Assembly: GCA_019232795.1 (NCBI GenBank)
Contig: JAFANH010000031.1
Coordinates: 1-64,000, forward strand
Origin: Burkholderiaceae bacterium
GTDB lineage: Bacteria; Pseudomonadota; Gammaproteobacteria; Burkholderiales; Burkholderiaceae_D
Direction: 5' to 3'
Length of the DNA: 64,000 bases
Shown: piece after piece, positions 24,011 to 34,596 of the stretch
Numbering within the stretch: position 1 is the first letter of the stretch
Layout: each line of letters begins with the position of its first letter
Translations under genes and position numbers: made by a program
The notes under the pieces: generated by a model
What the model was told of the DNA's origin: nothing
Databases searched by the model: none
What the model saw: the letters and a program-made list of their open reading frames with translations, nothing else

Positions 24011-25630
24011 ATGCCGCTCATCGAATCCATGTTGTCAGCAGGTAGCACGCAGTTCCAGGCGAACCGTGCCGCGTTGCTGGCCCAGCTTGAACAATTGCGT
24101 GTGCTTGAAGCGCGCACGCGCGCCACGTCGGAAGCTTCGAAACCCTTGTTCGACAAGCGCGGGCAATTGCTGCCGCGCGCACGCGTGGCACGCCTGCTCG
24201 ACACCGGCGCGCCTTTCCTCGAACTGTCGACCATGGCCGGTTACCTGCGCGATACGCATGACGCCGACAAGACCGTTCCCGGCGGCGGTCTCGTCGCCGG
24301 TATCGGCTACGTGCAAGGCGTGCGCGTCATGCTGGCCGCATCCGATTCCGGCATTAATGCCGGCGCCATGAGCGTGGCAGGCTTGGACAAGATGCTGCGC
24401 GCGCAGGCGATTGCACTGGCCAAGAAGCTGCCGTTCATCCACCTGGTGGAAAGCGCGGGCGCCAACCTGATGGAATACCGGGTCGAACATTTCATCCACG
24501 GCGGCAGCGCCTTCTACAACCTGGCGCGGCTGTCGGCGGCCGGCATTCCTGTGATCACCGTAGTACACGGTTCGTCCACGGCCGGCGGTGCCTACATGCC
24601 CGGCATGTCAGACTACGTGGTGATGGTGCGCGAACGTTCACGCGCTTTCCTGGCCGGCCCTCCGCTTCTGAAGGCGGCCACCGGCGAGATTGCCACGGAA
24701 GAGGAACTGGGCGGCGCCGAAATGCACGCGAGCGTATCCGGCCTTGCCGAGTACCTCGCGGAGGACGATGCCGACGCCTTGCGCATTGCGCGCGAGATTG
24801 TCGCCACACTGGACTGGAACCGCGACCTGCCGCAGAGGGAAATCAGCTACCGGCCGCCGGCCTATGACGCCGAGGAATTGCTGGGCATCATGCCGGCCGA
24901 TCCTAAAAAGCCGGTCGATATGCGCGAAGTTATCGCCCGCATCGTCGATGGTTCTGACTTCCTCGAATTCAAAGCTGGCTACGGCCCGGCCACGGTGACC
25001 GGGCATGCGGCCATCTGCGGCATGCGCGTCGGTATCATTACCAACAACGGTCCGCTGGACCCGGCCGGCGCCACCAAGGCCACGCATTTCATGCAAGCCT
25101 GCTGCCAGGCCGGCACGCCGGTGCTGTTCCTGCAAAACACCACGGGTTTCATCGTCGGCAAGCAATCGGAGCAGGCCGGCATGATCAAGCATGGCTCGAA
25201 AATGATCCAAGCCGTGTCCAATTTGACTGTGCCCAAGATCACGCTGATGTGCGGCGCCAGCTTCGGTGCCGGCAACTACGGCATGTGCGGCACCGGCTAC
25301 CAGCCAGACTTTTCCTTCAGCTGGCCCAATGCGCGTACTGCCGTGATGGGCGGGGAACAGGCCGCCGACACAATGGCCATGGTGATGGCCGCAGGCGCCA
25401 AGCGCAAGGGCCAGGAAGTCGACCAAGCGGCGCTGGAAGGCATGCGGCAAAAGATCATTGCGACTTTCGAACGCCAGACTGGTGCCTTCTACACCTCCGG
25501 CATGATGCTTGACGATGGCATCGTCGACCCGCGCGATACGCGCAAGGTGCTGGCCCTGACACTTTCTATTTGCGACGAAGCGTCGAAACGTCAACTTCGC
25601 CCCATTCAATTCGGCGTCGCGCGTCCATAA
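24011..25630 (+). CDS. atuC: Geranyl-CoA carboxylase beta subunit (carboxyltransferase)
   Basis: A 539-residue carboxyltransferase of the acyl-CoA carboxylase beta family, which moves CO2 from biotin to a branched unsaturated acyl-CoA. Both crotonase-like halves are present: N half with GSSTAGGAYMPGMSDY, C half with NNGPLDPAGATKATHF, NTTGFIVGKQSEQAG and GASFGAGNYGMCG. Methylcrotonyl-CoA carboxylase is the close relative. Where that enzyme has HFGRIF at the acyl pocket, this one reads HGGSAF (Gly164). A Phe-to-Gly change at this point is the reported determinant for the longer geranyl-CoA. With AtuD, AtuE and AtuF beside it, geranyl-CoA carboxylase is the best reading. Confidence 0.85.
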   Translation: MPLIESMLSAGSTQFQANRAALLAQLEQLRVLEARTRATSEASKPLFDKRGQLLPRARVARLLDTGAPFLELSTMAGYLRDTHDADKTVPGGGLVAGIGYVQGVRVMLAASDSGINAGAMSVAGLDKMLRAQAIALAKKLPFIHLVESAGANLMEYRVEHFIHGGSAFYNLARLSAAGIPVITVVHGSSTAGGAYMPGMSDYVVMVRERSRAFLAGPPLLKAATGEIATEEELGGAEMHASVSGLAEYLAEDDADALRIAREIVATLDWNRDLPQREISYRPPAYDAEELLGIMPADPKKPVDMREVIARIVDGSDFLEFKAGYGPATVTGHAAICGMRVGIITNNGPLDPAGATKATHFMQACCQAGTPVLFLQNTTGFIVGKQSEQAGMIKHGSKMIQAVSNLTVPKITLMCGASFGAGNYGMCGTGYQPDFSFSWPNARTAVMGGEQAADTMAMVMAAGAKRKGQEVDQAALEGMRQKIIATFERQTGAFYTSGMMLDDGIVDPRDTRKVLALTLSICDEASKRQLRPIQFGVARP

Positions 25631-25669
25631 CCTCAGGTCCATAAAATCTCTTTCTGCAAGGAGCTTCCC

Positions 25670-26830
<1,161 letters not shown>

Positions 26831-26890
26831 TTGTGGGGATGTTGTTAAGGCTAATTGCGGGTGGGTAAGGTTGCACAGACTATTGCCTTT

Positions 26891-26976
26891 CCCGTCATTC
26901 CCGCGAAAGCGGGAATCCATAGGGCGGTCGCTCGTCCACACTCACTATGGGTTCCCGCGTGCGCGGGAACGACGGG
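26891..26976. repeat. REP-like inverted pair (CGTCATTCCCGCG family)
   Basis: Two 32-nt arms in inverted orientation (26891-26922 and 26945-26976) are separated by 22 nt. Each arm is itself a hairpin (TTCCCGCGAAAGCGGGAA; TTCCCGCGTGCGCGGGAA). It lies between atuD and atuE and resembles the pair at 31633-31718. Such elements are widely dispersed in proteobacterial genomes and can modulate mRNA stability inside operons. Confidence 0.8.
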
Positions 26977-27024
26977 TCTCTGAGGTTGGCTATGCGTCCG
27001 AAGTTCAGTGACAAGACTTATGCT

Positions 27025-27876
27025 ATGAATAACTTCGAAAATCTACTGGTAAAACGTGCCGGCAACGTGCTACACGTAACCCTGAACAATCCGTCTGCGC
27101 GCAACGCCCTGTCGCATCAGATGGTGACGGAATTGCGTGCGACAGCGGAGCAATGCGCGCAGGACTCCGGCCTGCGCTGCATCGTACTGCGCGGCGCTGG
27201 CGGCAATTTCTGCGCCGGCGGCAACTTTGCCGACTTCCAGCAGATGATGAGCACGTCCTTGCCCGAGGACGCGCACAGCCGGGCCGATCCCATTGCGGTT
27301 TTAAACCGTGAATTCGGCCGCATGCTGCAGGAATGGCGCAATGTGCCGCAAGTCTTGATCGCCGTGGTCGAAGGAGCAGCCATGGGCGGCGGTGTCGGCC
27401 TGGCGGCAGTGGCCGACGTTACCCTGGCCGAAGGCGGCGCGCAATTCGCCATGCCGGAAAACAGCCTGGGATTGCCGCCGGCGCAGATTGCGCCTTTCGT
27501 TGCCTTGCGCATAGGTCAAACCCAAGCGCGCCGCCTGATGTTGACGGCGGCACGCATCGATGCCTGGCAGGCGCAGGAAGTGGGGCTGGTGACTGAAGTA
27601 TTGGAGGGCGCGGCTGAACTGGAAGCGGCCTTGCAAAAGAATTTGCGCGCTTTCCTGCGTAATGCACCGCGCGCCATCGCTTCCACCAAGGCCATCCTCA
27701 ATCGCAAGGACGACGCGTGGCTCGATCACGTGCTCGATTTCGCTGCACAGGAATTCGCCGCGGCCTTGCGCAATGGCGACGCGGCCGAAGGCGTGGCGGC
27801 CTTTGGAGCCAAGCGTGCGGCCAAATGGGTAGAGACCGAGGCGGAATTGCGGAAAGAACAAAACCAGTCCACATGA
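27025..27876 (+). CDS. atuE: Enoyl-CoA hydratase, probable isohexenylglutaconyl-CoA hydratase
   Basis: A 283-residue crotonase-family protein. The ATG at 27025 (MNNFENLLVKRAGNVLHVTL) is chosen because the earlier frame is translated repeat DNA. The oxyanion hole motifs are GAGGNFCAGGNFADFQ and VEGAAMGGGVGLAAVADVTL, and AQFAMPENSLGLPPAQIA follows. In the pathway it would hydrate the carboxylated product of geranyl-CoA carboxylase. The other assignment would be a 3-methylglutaconyl-CoA hydratase-type enzyme of leucine breakdown; the neighbours favour the terpene role. Its stop overlaps the atuF start (ATGA), so translation is coupled. Confidence 0.82.
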   Translation: MNNFENLLVKRAGNVLHVTLNNPSARNALSHQMVTELRATAEQCAQDSGLRCIVLRGAGGNFCAGGNFADFQQMMSTSLPEDAHSRADPIAVLNREFGRMLQEWRNVPQVLIAVVEGAAMGGGVGLAAVADVTLAEGGAQFAMPENSLGLPPAQIAPFVALRIGQTQARRLMLTAARIDAWQAQEVGLVTEVLEGAAELEAALQKNLRAFLRNAPRAIASTKAILNRKDDAWLDHVLDFAAQEFAAALRNGDAAEGVAAFGAKRAAKWVETEAELRKEQNQST

Positions 27877-29852
27877 AAACCATCCTGATCGCCAACCGCG
27901 GCGAAATCGCCGTACGCATCATGCGTACCGTGCAACGCATGGGCTACCGCGCCTTGGCCGTGTATTCGGACGCCGATGCCGGTGCGCCGCATGTGCGTCT
28001 GGCTGATGCTGCATGCCGCATCGGGCCGGGCCCGGCGGCGCAGTCGTATCTGAACATCGACGCTATCCTGCAGGCCGCGCGTGCGCAGGGGGCCGACGCG
28101 GTGCATCCCGGTTACGGCTTCCTGGCTGAAAACGCCGCCTTTGCGCAAGCGGTGTTCGATGCCGGTCTGACCTGGATAGGACCGCCGCCGTCGGCCATGC
28201 AAGCCATGGGCAACAAGGCTGCCGCCAAACGTTTGCTGGCAGACAGGCACGTACCCATGCTGCCCGGTTACCAAGGAAACGACCAGAGCGATACAGTATT
28301 GCAGGCCGAGGCTGAACGCATCGGTCTGCCCTTGATGATCAAGGCCGCGGCCGGCGGCGGCGGGCGCGGCATGCGCCTGATCCGCGAAGCGAGCGAAGTG
28401 GCGCAAGGAATTGCGCGCGCGCGTTCGGAAGCGCAGCAGGCTTTCGGCAGCAGCGAATTGATACTGGAGCGCGCCTTGCTGGCGCCGCGCCATGTGGAAG
28501 TGCAGGTGTTTGCCGATACGCACGGCAACGTGGTGCACCTGGGCGAGCGCGACTGCTCGGTGCAGCGCCGCCATCAGAAAATCATCGAAGAAGCGCCATC
28601 GCCGGCGGTGACGCTCGAGTTGCGCCATCGGCTCGGCGCCGCAGCGGTGGAGGCGGCGCGCAGCTGCGGCTATGTCGGCGCAGGTACCATTGAATTCCTG
28701 ATGGACCCAGATGGCGCGTTCTGGTTCATGGAAATGAACACGCGCCTGCAAGTCGAACATCCCGTGACTGAGGCTGTCGTCGGTGTCGACCTGGTTGAAT
28801 GGCAGTTGCGCGTGGCGGCCGGCGAGGCCTTGCCGCTGACCCAGGCACAGATCGACGAGCGTCTCATTCATGGCGGCCATGCGATCGAGGTGCGCTTGTG
28901 CGCCGAAGACCCGGCGCGGGATTTCCTGCCGCAGGCAGGGCAGATCGCGCGCTGGCATGCGCCGCAGGCATTGCGTGTGGAACATGCGCTCGAAGACGGC
29001 TTCGAGATTTCGCCGTTTTACGATTCCATGGTCGCCAAGCTGGTCGCCCATGCTCCGAGCCGCGAAGAGGCAAGGCGCAAGCTGGTGCGCGAGCTTGACG
29101 ATTGCCTGTTGCTCGGTGTGCCGACCAACCAGGATTTGCTGATCGATGCCTTGTCGCATGCTGAGTTTGCGCGGGGCACGGCGCACACCGGCTTCATCGC
29201 CAGCCATTTTTCGGAACCGCAGGCAGACGGTGATGAAGCGCTGGCGCAAGTGCTGGCGGTGAGCCTGCTGCTTACGCAGCGCAGCGCAGCGCTTGCCATG
29301 CACTACCCTATCGAGCTGCAAGGCTGGAGCAGTTGTGCACCACTGGATATCGCGATCGAGTGTGAACTCGATGGAAACGTGCATGCGCTCACGGTGCAAG
29401 CAGTCGGTCCACATACCTGGCATGTGCAGGCTGGAGAACTGTCGGTTGTGGCGGTAGTGCAGGAACTGGGAACAGAGCGTTTGCGTGTGCAAATCGATGG
29501 CGTTGGGCATGGGCTGGCATTCGGCACCAGCCAAGATGCCGGCGGGACCATGTATTTCCGTGCTGCCGGCCGCAATCACGTATTGCGCGACTTGAGCTTT
29601 GAGCCGGCCAAGGCAAAGCATGCAGCCGGCGGCGACGGCATCGTGCGCGCGCCGATGAACGGACGCGTCGCCATGGTCAATGTGCAGGCCGGCGACAAGG
29701 TGCAGAGCGGGCAGACCTTGATCGTGCTGGAAGCGATGAAGATGGAACATGCCTTGCGCGCTACGCGTGACGGCGTGGTCGGTACTTTGCACGTGAGTGT
29801 CGGTGAACAAGTCGCGCCAGGCAAACTTTTGGCGGAGCTGGTCGGCATATGA
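27873..29852 (+). CDS. atuF: Geranyl-CoA carboxylase alpha subunit (biotin carboxylase + BCCP)
   Basis: A 659-residue biotin-dependent carboxylase subunit. The biotin carboxylase domain covers residues about 1-445: MKTILIANRGEIAVRI, the ATP-grasp glycine loop KAAAGGGGRGMR, GERDCSVQRRHQK and MEMNTRLQVEHPVTE. A middle BT-like region follows, and the C-terminal biotinyl domain has Lys623 in EAMKMEH. It carboxylates biotin with ATP and bicarbonate and hands CO2 to the beta subunit AtuC. Methylcrotonyl-CoA carboxylase alpha looks similar; the specific role is inferred from its partners. It overlaps atuE upstream and atuA downstream by 4 bp each. Confidence 0.88.
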   Translation: MKTILIANRGEIAVRIMRTVQRMGYRALAVYSDADAGAPHVRLADAACRIGPGPAAQSYLNIDAILQAARAQGADAVHPGYGFLAENAAFAQAVFDAGLTWIGPPPSAMQAMGNKAAAKRLLADRHVPMLPGYQGNDQSDTVLQAEAERIGLPLMIKAAAGGGGRGMRLIREASEVAQGIARARSEAQQAFGSSELILERALLAPRHVEVQVFADTHGNVVHLGERDCSVQRRHQKIIEEAPSPAVTLELRHRLGAAAVEAARSCGYVGAGTIEFLMDPDGAFWFMEMNTRLQVEHPVTEAVVGVDLVEWQLRVAAGEALPLTQAQIDERLIHGGHAIEVRLCAEDPARDFLPQAGQIARWHAPQALRVEHALEDGFEISPFYDSMVAKLVAHAPSREEARRKLVRELDDCLLLGVPTNQDLLIDALSHAEFARGTAHTGFIASHFSEPQADGDEALAQVLAVSLLLTQRSAALAMHYPIELQGWSSCAPLDIAIECELDGNVHALTVQAVGPHTWHVQAGELSVVAVVQELGTERLRVQIDGVGHGLAFGTSQDAGGTMYFRAAGRNHVLRDLSFEPAKAKHAAGGDGIVRAPMNGRVAMVNVQAGDKVQSGQTLIVLEAMKMEHALRATRDGVVGTLHVSVGEQVAPGKLLAELVGI

Positions 29853-31255
29853 AAACCGCAAACAACACCGTTCGCATAGGAGCCGGCCTGGGCTTTTACG
29901 GCGACGCCTGGCAGCCCATCGCCGCCAGCATCACGCGTGGCGACGTGCAATACATCGCTTCCGACCATCTCGCGGAATTGACCTTGGCTATCTTGCAGAA
30001 GGACCGCGCCAGGGATCCGCAGGCCGGCTATGCCAAGGACTTGCTCCCCATGCTGGGCCAGTTGTGGCCGCTGGCGCAAAAAGCCAATGCTGGCCGCGGC
30101 GTGAAATTCATCTTCAATGCCGGCGGCCTCAACCCGCATGGCGCGCGCGATGCGCTGGCCGAGCTGTTCCGCAAGAAGGGTTGGCAGGCGCGTATTGCGG
30201 TTGTTACCGGCGACGACGTGTTGAGCCGAATCGATGCACTGCAGGAAGCAGGCGAAGGCTTGAGTCATCTCGACAACGGTGCGGTGCTGGCCGAAGTGCG
30301 CGAACGCATGGTGTTCGCCAATGCCTATCTCGGCGCCGCGCCCATCGTTGAGGCGCTGCGGCAAGGCGCAGACATCGTGCTGACCGGGCGCGTGGCCGAC
30401 GCCGCCTTGTTCCTGGCGCCGTTGGTGCATGAATTCGGCTGGAAGCTCGATGCGCGCACGCCAGAAGAATGGAACAGGCTGGCGCAAGGCCTCACGGTTG
30501 GCCATCTGCTCGAATGCTCTGGCCAGGGTAGCGGTGGCAATTTCGGTGGTCTCGATTGGAAAGACATTCCCGACCTCGGTCACATCGGTTATCCGATCGC
30601 CGAAGTCAGCGAGGACGGCATCGCCGTCATCACGAAAGCGCCGGGCACAGGTGGGCGCATCTCCTTCGACACGGTGCGCCAGCAACTGCTGTACGAAGTG
30701 CACGATCCGCGCAACTACTATTCGCCTGACGTCGTGCTCGACATGGGTGAGTTGCAGCTTGACGATCTCGGCGACGACCGCGTGCGCGTCAGCGGCGCCA
30801 TCGGCAAGCCGCGAACCGATAAGCTGAAGATCGTCGGCGGCTATCAGGACGGCTGGATGGGGCAGGCGACCTTCGGCTATTCCTGGCCGCAAGCGTATGA
30901 AAAAGCCGAACGCACCGCGCAGATTGTGGAGCAGATGCTGAAGGAACAGAAGCAAAGCTACGACGAGTTGCGCATTGAATACCAGGGTTACGACTCGATA
31001 CTTGGCCCGCTGGTCGATCCCGCGCAGCGCGACGCCCTGAACGAGGTCTACCTGCGCATGGCGCTGCGCACGCAAGACAAGCGCGTGGCCGACGGCTTCG
31101 GCCGCCTGTTCCCTTGGCTGGCTTTGTCCGGTCCGCCCTTCGTCGGCGGCCGCATCAACATACAGCCGGCTTCGGAACTGCTCGCCATCTGGCCGACGCT
31201 GGTAAGCCGCGAATTGGTCGAAGCCGGCGTCAGCGTCGAAGTGACGGAGGTCTAA
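29849..31255 (+). CDS. atuA: AtuA-family protein, DUF1446 part
   Basis: A 468-residue protein matching the main domain of AtuA (DUF1446), required for acyclic terpene use but without an established reaction. It opens NTVRIGAGLGFYGDAWQP and has the family's Gly-rich turns (NAGGLNPHGARDAL, VLTGRVADAALFLAPL, ECSGQGSGGNFGG). The end is at 31255, and the small domain normally fused at the C terminus is encoded by the next gene 1 bp away. It overlaps atuF by 4 bp. A hydroxyacyl-CoA lyase role has been suggested in the literature; I cannot confirm it from the sequence. Confidence 0.85.
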   Translation: MKTANNTVRIGAGLGFYGDAWQPIAASITRGDVQYIASDHLAELTLAILQKDRARDPQAGYAKDLLPMLGQLWPLAQKANAGRGVKFIFNAGGLNPHGARDALAELFRKKGWQARIAVVTGDDVLSRIDALQEAGEGLSHLDNGAVLAEVRERMVFANAYLGAAPIVEALRQGADIVLTGRVADAALFLAPLVHEFGWKLDARTPEEWNRLAQGLTVGHLLECSGQGSGGNFGGLDWKDIPDLGHIGYPIAEVSEDGIAVITKAPGTGGRISFDTVRQQLLYEVHDPRNYYSPDVVLDMGELQLDDLGDDRVRVSGAIGKPRTDKLKIVGGYQDGWMGQATFGYSWPQAYEKAERTAQIVEQMLKEQKQSYDELRIEYQGYDSILGPLVDPAQRDALNEVYLRMALRTQDKRVADGFGRLFPWLALSGPPFVGGRINIQPASELLAIWPTLVSRELVEAGVSVEVTEV

Positions 31256-31256
31256 T

Positions 31257-31604
31257 ATGAAAATTCAATTGGTGAAAATCGCCCATGCACGCAGCGGGGA
31301 CAAGGGCGACAAGACCGACTTGAGCCTGTTCGCCTACGATGCGCAGACCTACGAGATCTTGAAGCGGGAAGTCGGCACCGAGCGGGTGGCGGCTCACTTC
31401 AAGGGGATTGCCGCCGGCGCCGTGCAGCGCTACGAACTCGACAATCTATGGGCACTGAAATTCGTGCTGCATCAGGCGCTCGATGGCGGGGCAGCGCGTT
31501 CGCTGCGCAGCGACAATCTGGGAAAGTCGCTGGCAGCGGGATTGTTGCGGATGGAGATCGAGGTACCGGAGGATTTGCCGATTAGGCATGTGCAGATTGT
31601 ATAG
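31257..31604 (+). CDS. AtuA C-terminal-type domain protein
   Basis: A 115-residue protein corresponding to the ferredoxin-fold-like C-terminal domain of AtuA (MKIQLVKIAHARSGDKGDK, HFKGIAAGAVQRYELDNLW, HQALDGGAARSLRSDNLGK). In P. aeruginosa AtuA these parts form one polypeptide; here the ATG begins one base after the DUF1446 stop. The two presumably assemble. It is the last gene of the operon, followed by a REP-like pair and a terminator. Confidence 0.82.
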   Translation: MKIQLVKIAHARSGDKGDKTDLSLFAYDAQTYEILKREVGTERVAAHFKGIAAGAVQRYELDNLWALKFVLHQALDGGAARSLRSDNLGKSLAAGLLRMEIEVPEDLPIRHVQIV

Positions 31605-31632
31605 AGTGTAGGAGCCGACAACAGCGTTATCT

Positions 31633-31718
31633 CCGTCATTCCCGCGAACGCGGGAATCCATAGGGAGTATGTTCCATCATCCTCAGCATGGATTCCCGCT
31701 TTCGCGGGAATGACGGGG
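31633..31718. repeat. REP-like inverted pair, second copy
   Basis: Same arms as at 26891-26976: 31633-31663 (TTCCCGCGAACGCGGGAA core) and 31687-31718 in reverse (TTCCCGCTTTCGCGGGAA core). It lies in the 3' region of the atu operon. Confidence 0.8.
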
Positions 31719-31736
31719 TTTTAGCGTAGTTCGTAG

Positions 31737-31795
31737 GCTGGGATGTAATCCCAGCTTTTTTGTGCGAATACCCGATGCTGGAATTACATCCCAGC
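31737..31795. terminator. Terminator and mirrored hairpin after the atu operon
   Basis: The stem GCTGGGA/TCCCAGC (31737-31755, loop TGTAA) is followed by six T at 31756-31761: a good rho-independent terminator on the plus strand. A mirrored near-copy (31777-31795) follows in inverse orientation, so the pair has the same architecture as the REP-like elements. Confidence 0.75.
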
Positions 31796-31819
31796 GGGGC
31801 GGCTAACCCCTACGCACTA

Positions 31820-32398
31820 TCAGGCAATTTCCTTGGCGCTGACGATCGATTTCGACACCAGGCCGTATTCAATCGCTTCGGGGGCGGACATCCAGAAATC
31901 ACGGTCGATGTCGGCTGTTACTCTTTCCAGCTTCTGCCCGGTTTCCTTGGCGATCAAGGCGGCGATTCTTTCGCGCACGCGCACGATTTCGCGCGCCTGG
32001 ATGGCGATATCGGTTGCCTGGCCGCCAGCGCCGCCGCTCGGTTGATGAATCAGGAAGCGCGTATTCTGCAGGCAGAAGCGGCGTTCTTTCGGCACGGCGA
32101 GGAACACGTTGACCGCTGCGCTGCCTACCCAGCCGCTGCCGATCATGTTAACCGGGGCGTCGATGAAACGAATCACGTCATGGATCACGTCGCCGGACTC
32201 CACGTGGCCGCCTGGCGAGCAGACCAGAAAATTGATCGGTTCCTTGGATTCGCCGGAAAGAGCGATCAATTGGCGTACGACATCGCGCGCTGCAGTATCG
32301 TTGATCTGGCCGAACAGCAATACAGTACGTGACTTGAATGCTTTTTCTTCCAGGAAGTTGTCGCGTTGAGGCGTGTTGGTTTCCGCTTTTTCTTCCAT
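31820..32398 (-). CDS. ClpP-family serine protease subunit
   Basis: A 192-residue Clp proteolytic subunit. The Met at 32398 is chosen; the frame is open 19 codons upstream. Ser93 (GWVGSAAV), His118 (LIHQPSGG) and Asp167 (DIDRDFWMS) reproduce the catalytic triad with spacing of 25 and 49 residues as in E. coli ClpP. The conserved GQATDIAIQAREI and SAPEAIEYGLV helices are present. The nucleophile region reads WVGSAAVN instead of QAASMGAF, so it is a divergent second ClpP rather than the housekeeping copy. No clpX is adjacent; it may join Clp chaperones encoded elsewhere. Confidence 0.88.
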   Translation of the reverse strand: MEEKAETNTPQRDNFLEEKAFKSRTVLLFGQINDTAARDVVRQLIALSGESKEPINFLVCSPGGHVESGDVIHDVIRFIDAPVNMIGSGWVGSAAVNVFLAVPKERRFCLQNTRFLIHQPSGGAGGQATDIAIQAREIVRVRERIAALIAKETGQKLERVTADIDRDFWMSAPEAIEYGLVSKSIVSAKEIA

Positions 32399-32465
32399 GA
32401 TGGGTCTCTCGGGCAATTGGAAATTCAATAGGTGTGGGAGAGAAGTGTAAACCAAAACGCTCCGG

Positions 32466-33110
32466 TCAATCGCCCAGGAAAAATTCCACGGTCTGATCCG
32501 CCAACTGATCGATGCTCAAGCCCTTGCCCGGCCGATACCATTGCGCGGTATAGTTGATCGCGCCCAGCAGCAGCAGGCGCGTAACCTTGCTGTCGCTGCG
32601 AATCAGTTTGGCTGCTTTCAATTCGCTCAGCATCTGCTGCCACAGCGGATCGTAGCGATCTTTCAATTCGATGATCTGGGCCTGTAGGTCCGGACTCAGT
32701 GCGCGCCAGTCGTACAGCATCACGGGGATGAAGTCGTGGCCCTCGGCCAGCACGGTTTCCAGCTGGGAGTGCACCAGGGCGCGGAATTTCTCGCGTGGCG
32801 GCAAGTCGCTCGCCATGATCTTTTCGGTGGCGGCCAGGCCGGCTACCAGGCCTTCTTCCATCACCGCCATCAGAATTTCCTGCTTGCTCTTGAAGTGATA
32901 GAACGGGCTGCCCGAGCGCATGCCGACGGCGTCGGCAATGTCACGTATGGTGGTGCCATCGAAGCCCTTCTCGCGGAATAGCTTGGCCGAGACACGCAAC
33001 AGGTCGGCGCGCCGGTTGCGGTCGGCTTCGTCGACGGTGACCAGCGGTCGTTTGCGCGGGGCGCGCTTGGGAGCTTTTGTTGTGATGGCGGCTTTGGCGG
33101 CTGAGGTCAT
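32466..33110 (-). CDS. TetR/AcrR-family transcriptional regulator
   Basis: A 214-residue repressor-type protein. A basic N-terminal arm precedes the HTH at residues about 33-80 (RVSAKLFREKGFDGTTIRDI, AVGMRSGSPFYHFKSKQEIL). The remainder is the all-helical ligand domain. TetR proteins control acyl-CoA or terpene catabolism in related systems (AtuR, LiuR, FadR-type), so it is a candidate for the palindrome at 22682-22697. The same palindrome is not in its own upstream region, which weakens the idea. It is separated from the ClpP-like gene by 67 bp on the same strand. Confidence 0.88.
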   Translation of the reverse strand: MTSAAKAAITTKAPKRAPRKRPLVTVDEADRNRRADLLRVSAKLFREKGFDGTTIRDIADAVGMRSGSPFYHFKSKQEILMAVMEEGLVAGLAATEKIMASDLPPREKFRALVHSQLETVLAEGHDFIPVMLYDWRALSPDLQAQIIELKDRYDPLWQQMLSELKAAKLIRSDSKVTRLLLLGAINYTAQWYRPGKGLSIDQLADQTVEFFLGD

Positions 33111-33149
33111 AATTGATTATAACGTCAGCCCTCTTCAGAATTTGTAAAT

Positions 33150-33443
33150 TCAGCCCTGGCCGTTCGCATTTTTCATGCGCTTGACCACTCCGGTCTTTTT
33201 GAGCACGTCGCCCCAGGATTCGATGCGGTAGGTATGTCCGAACTTGACAATCTGAATGTCGAACTGTTCGTGCAATCGCGCGACGCCGGCATCGATCTCA
33301 TCCGGGTTCAGGCTGGTGAGGTCGGCGATGGCCGACAGGGTGGGGCGCTCCAGCAAGTCTATGGCTGCGAGCAGCACGAACAGGCGGCGCACGTCGCCGG
33401 GTGGGTATTGCAGCACACCAAATTCATTCTTGCTGAATGTCAT
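33150..33443 (-). CDS. Small winged-helix-like hypothetical protein
   Basis: A 97-residue protein. The helical part LLAAIDLLERPTLSAIADLT followed by LNPDEIDAGVARLHEQ resembles the HTH of IclR-like regulators, and VKFGHTYRIESWGDVL resembles a wing strand. No ligand domain is present. It could be a DNA-binding accessory factor; function unknown. It is divergent from the deaminase gene across a gap of about 118 bp. Confidence 0.6.
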   Translation of the reverse strand: MTFSKNEFGVLQYPPGDVRRLFVLLAAIDLLERPTLSAIADLTSLNPDEIDAGVARLHEQFDIQIVKFGHTYRIESWGDVLKKTGVVKRMKNANGQG

Positions 33444-33552
33444 CGGATTGCCCTTTTTGCTTTTGCGCTAGGCTAGTGTACTTCCGCCGATAGGGCAGAT
33501 CAACGGCGGAAATGCCGGACAGGCCGTACAATCGAGCTGTTTTGCGATTTAA

Positions 33553-34578
<1,026 letters not shown>

Positions 34579-34596
34579 GCAAAAATCACCGAGTCC

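Noticed and set aside
27726-29861. 711-codon minus-strand frame opposite atuF
   Set aside because: Shadow of the biotin carboxylase gene, without recognisable motifs.
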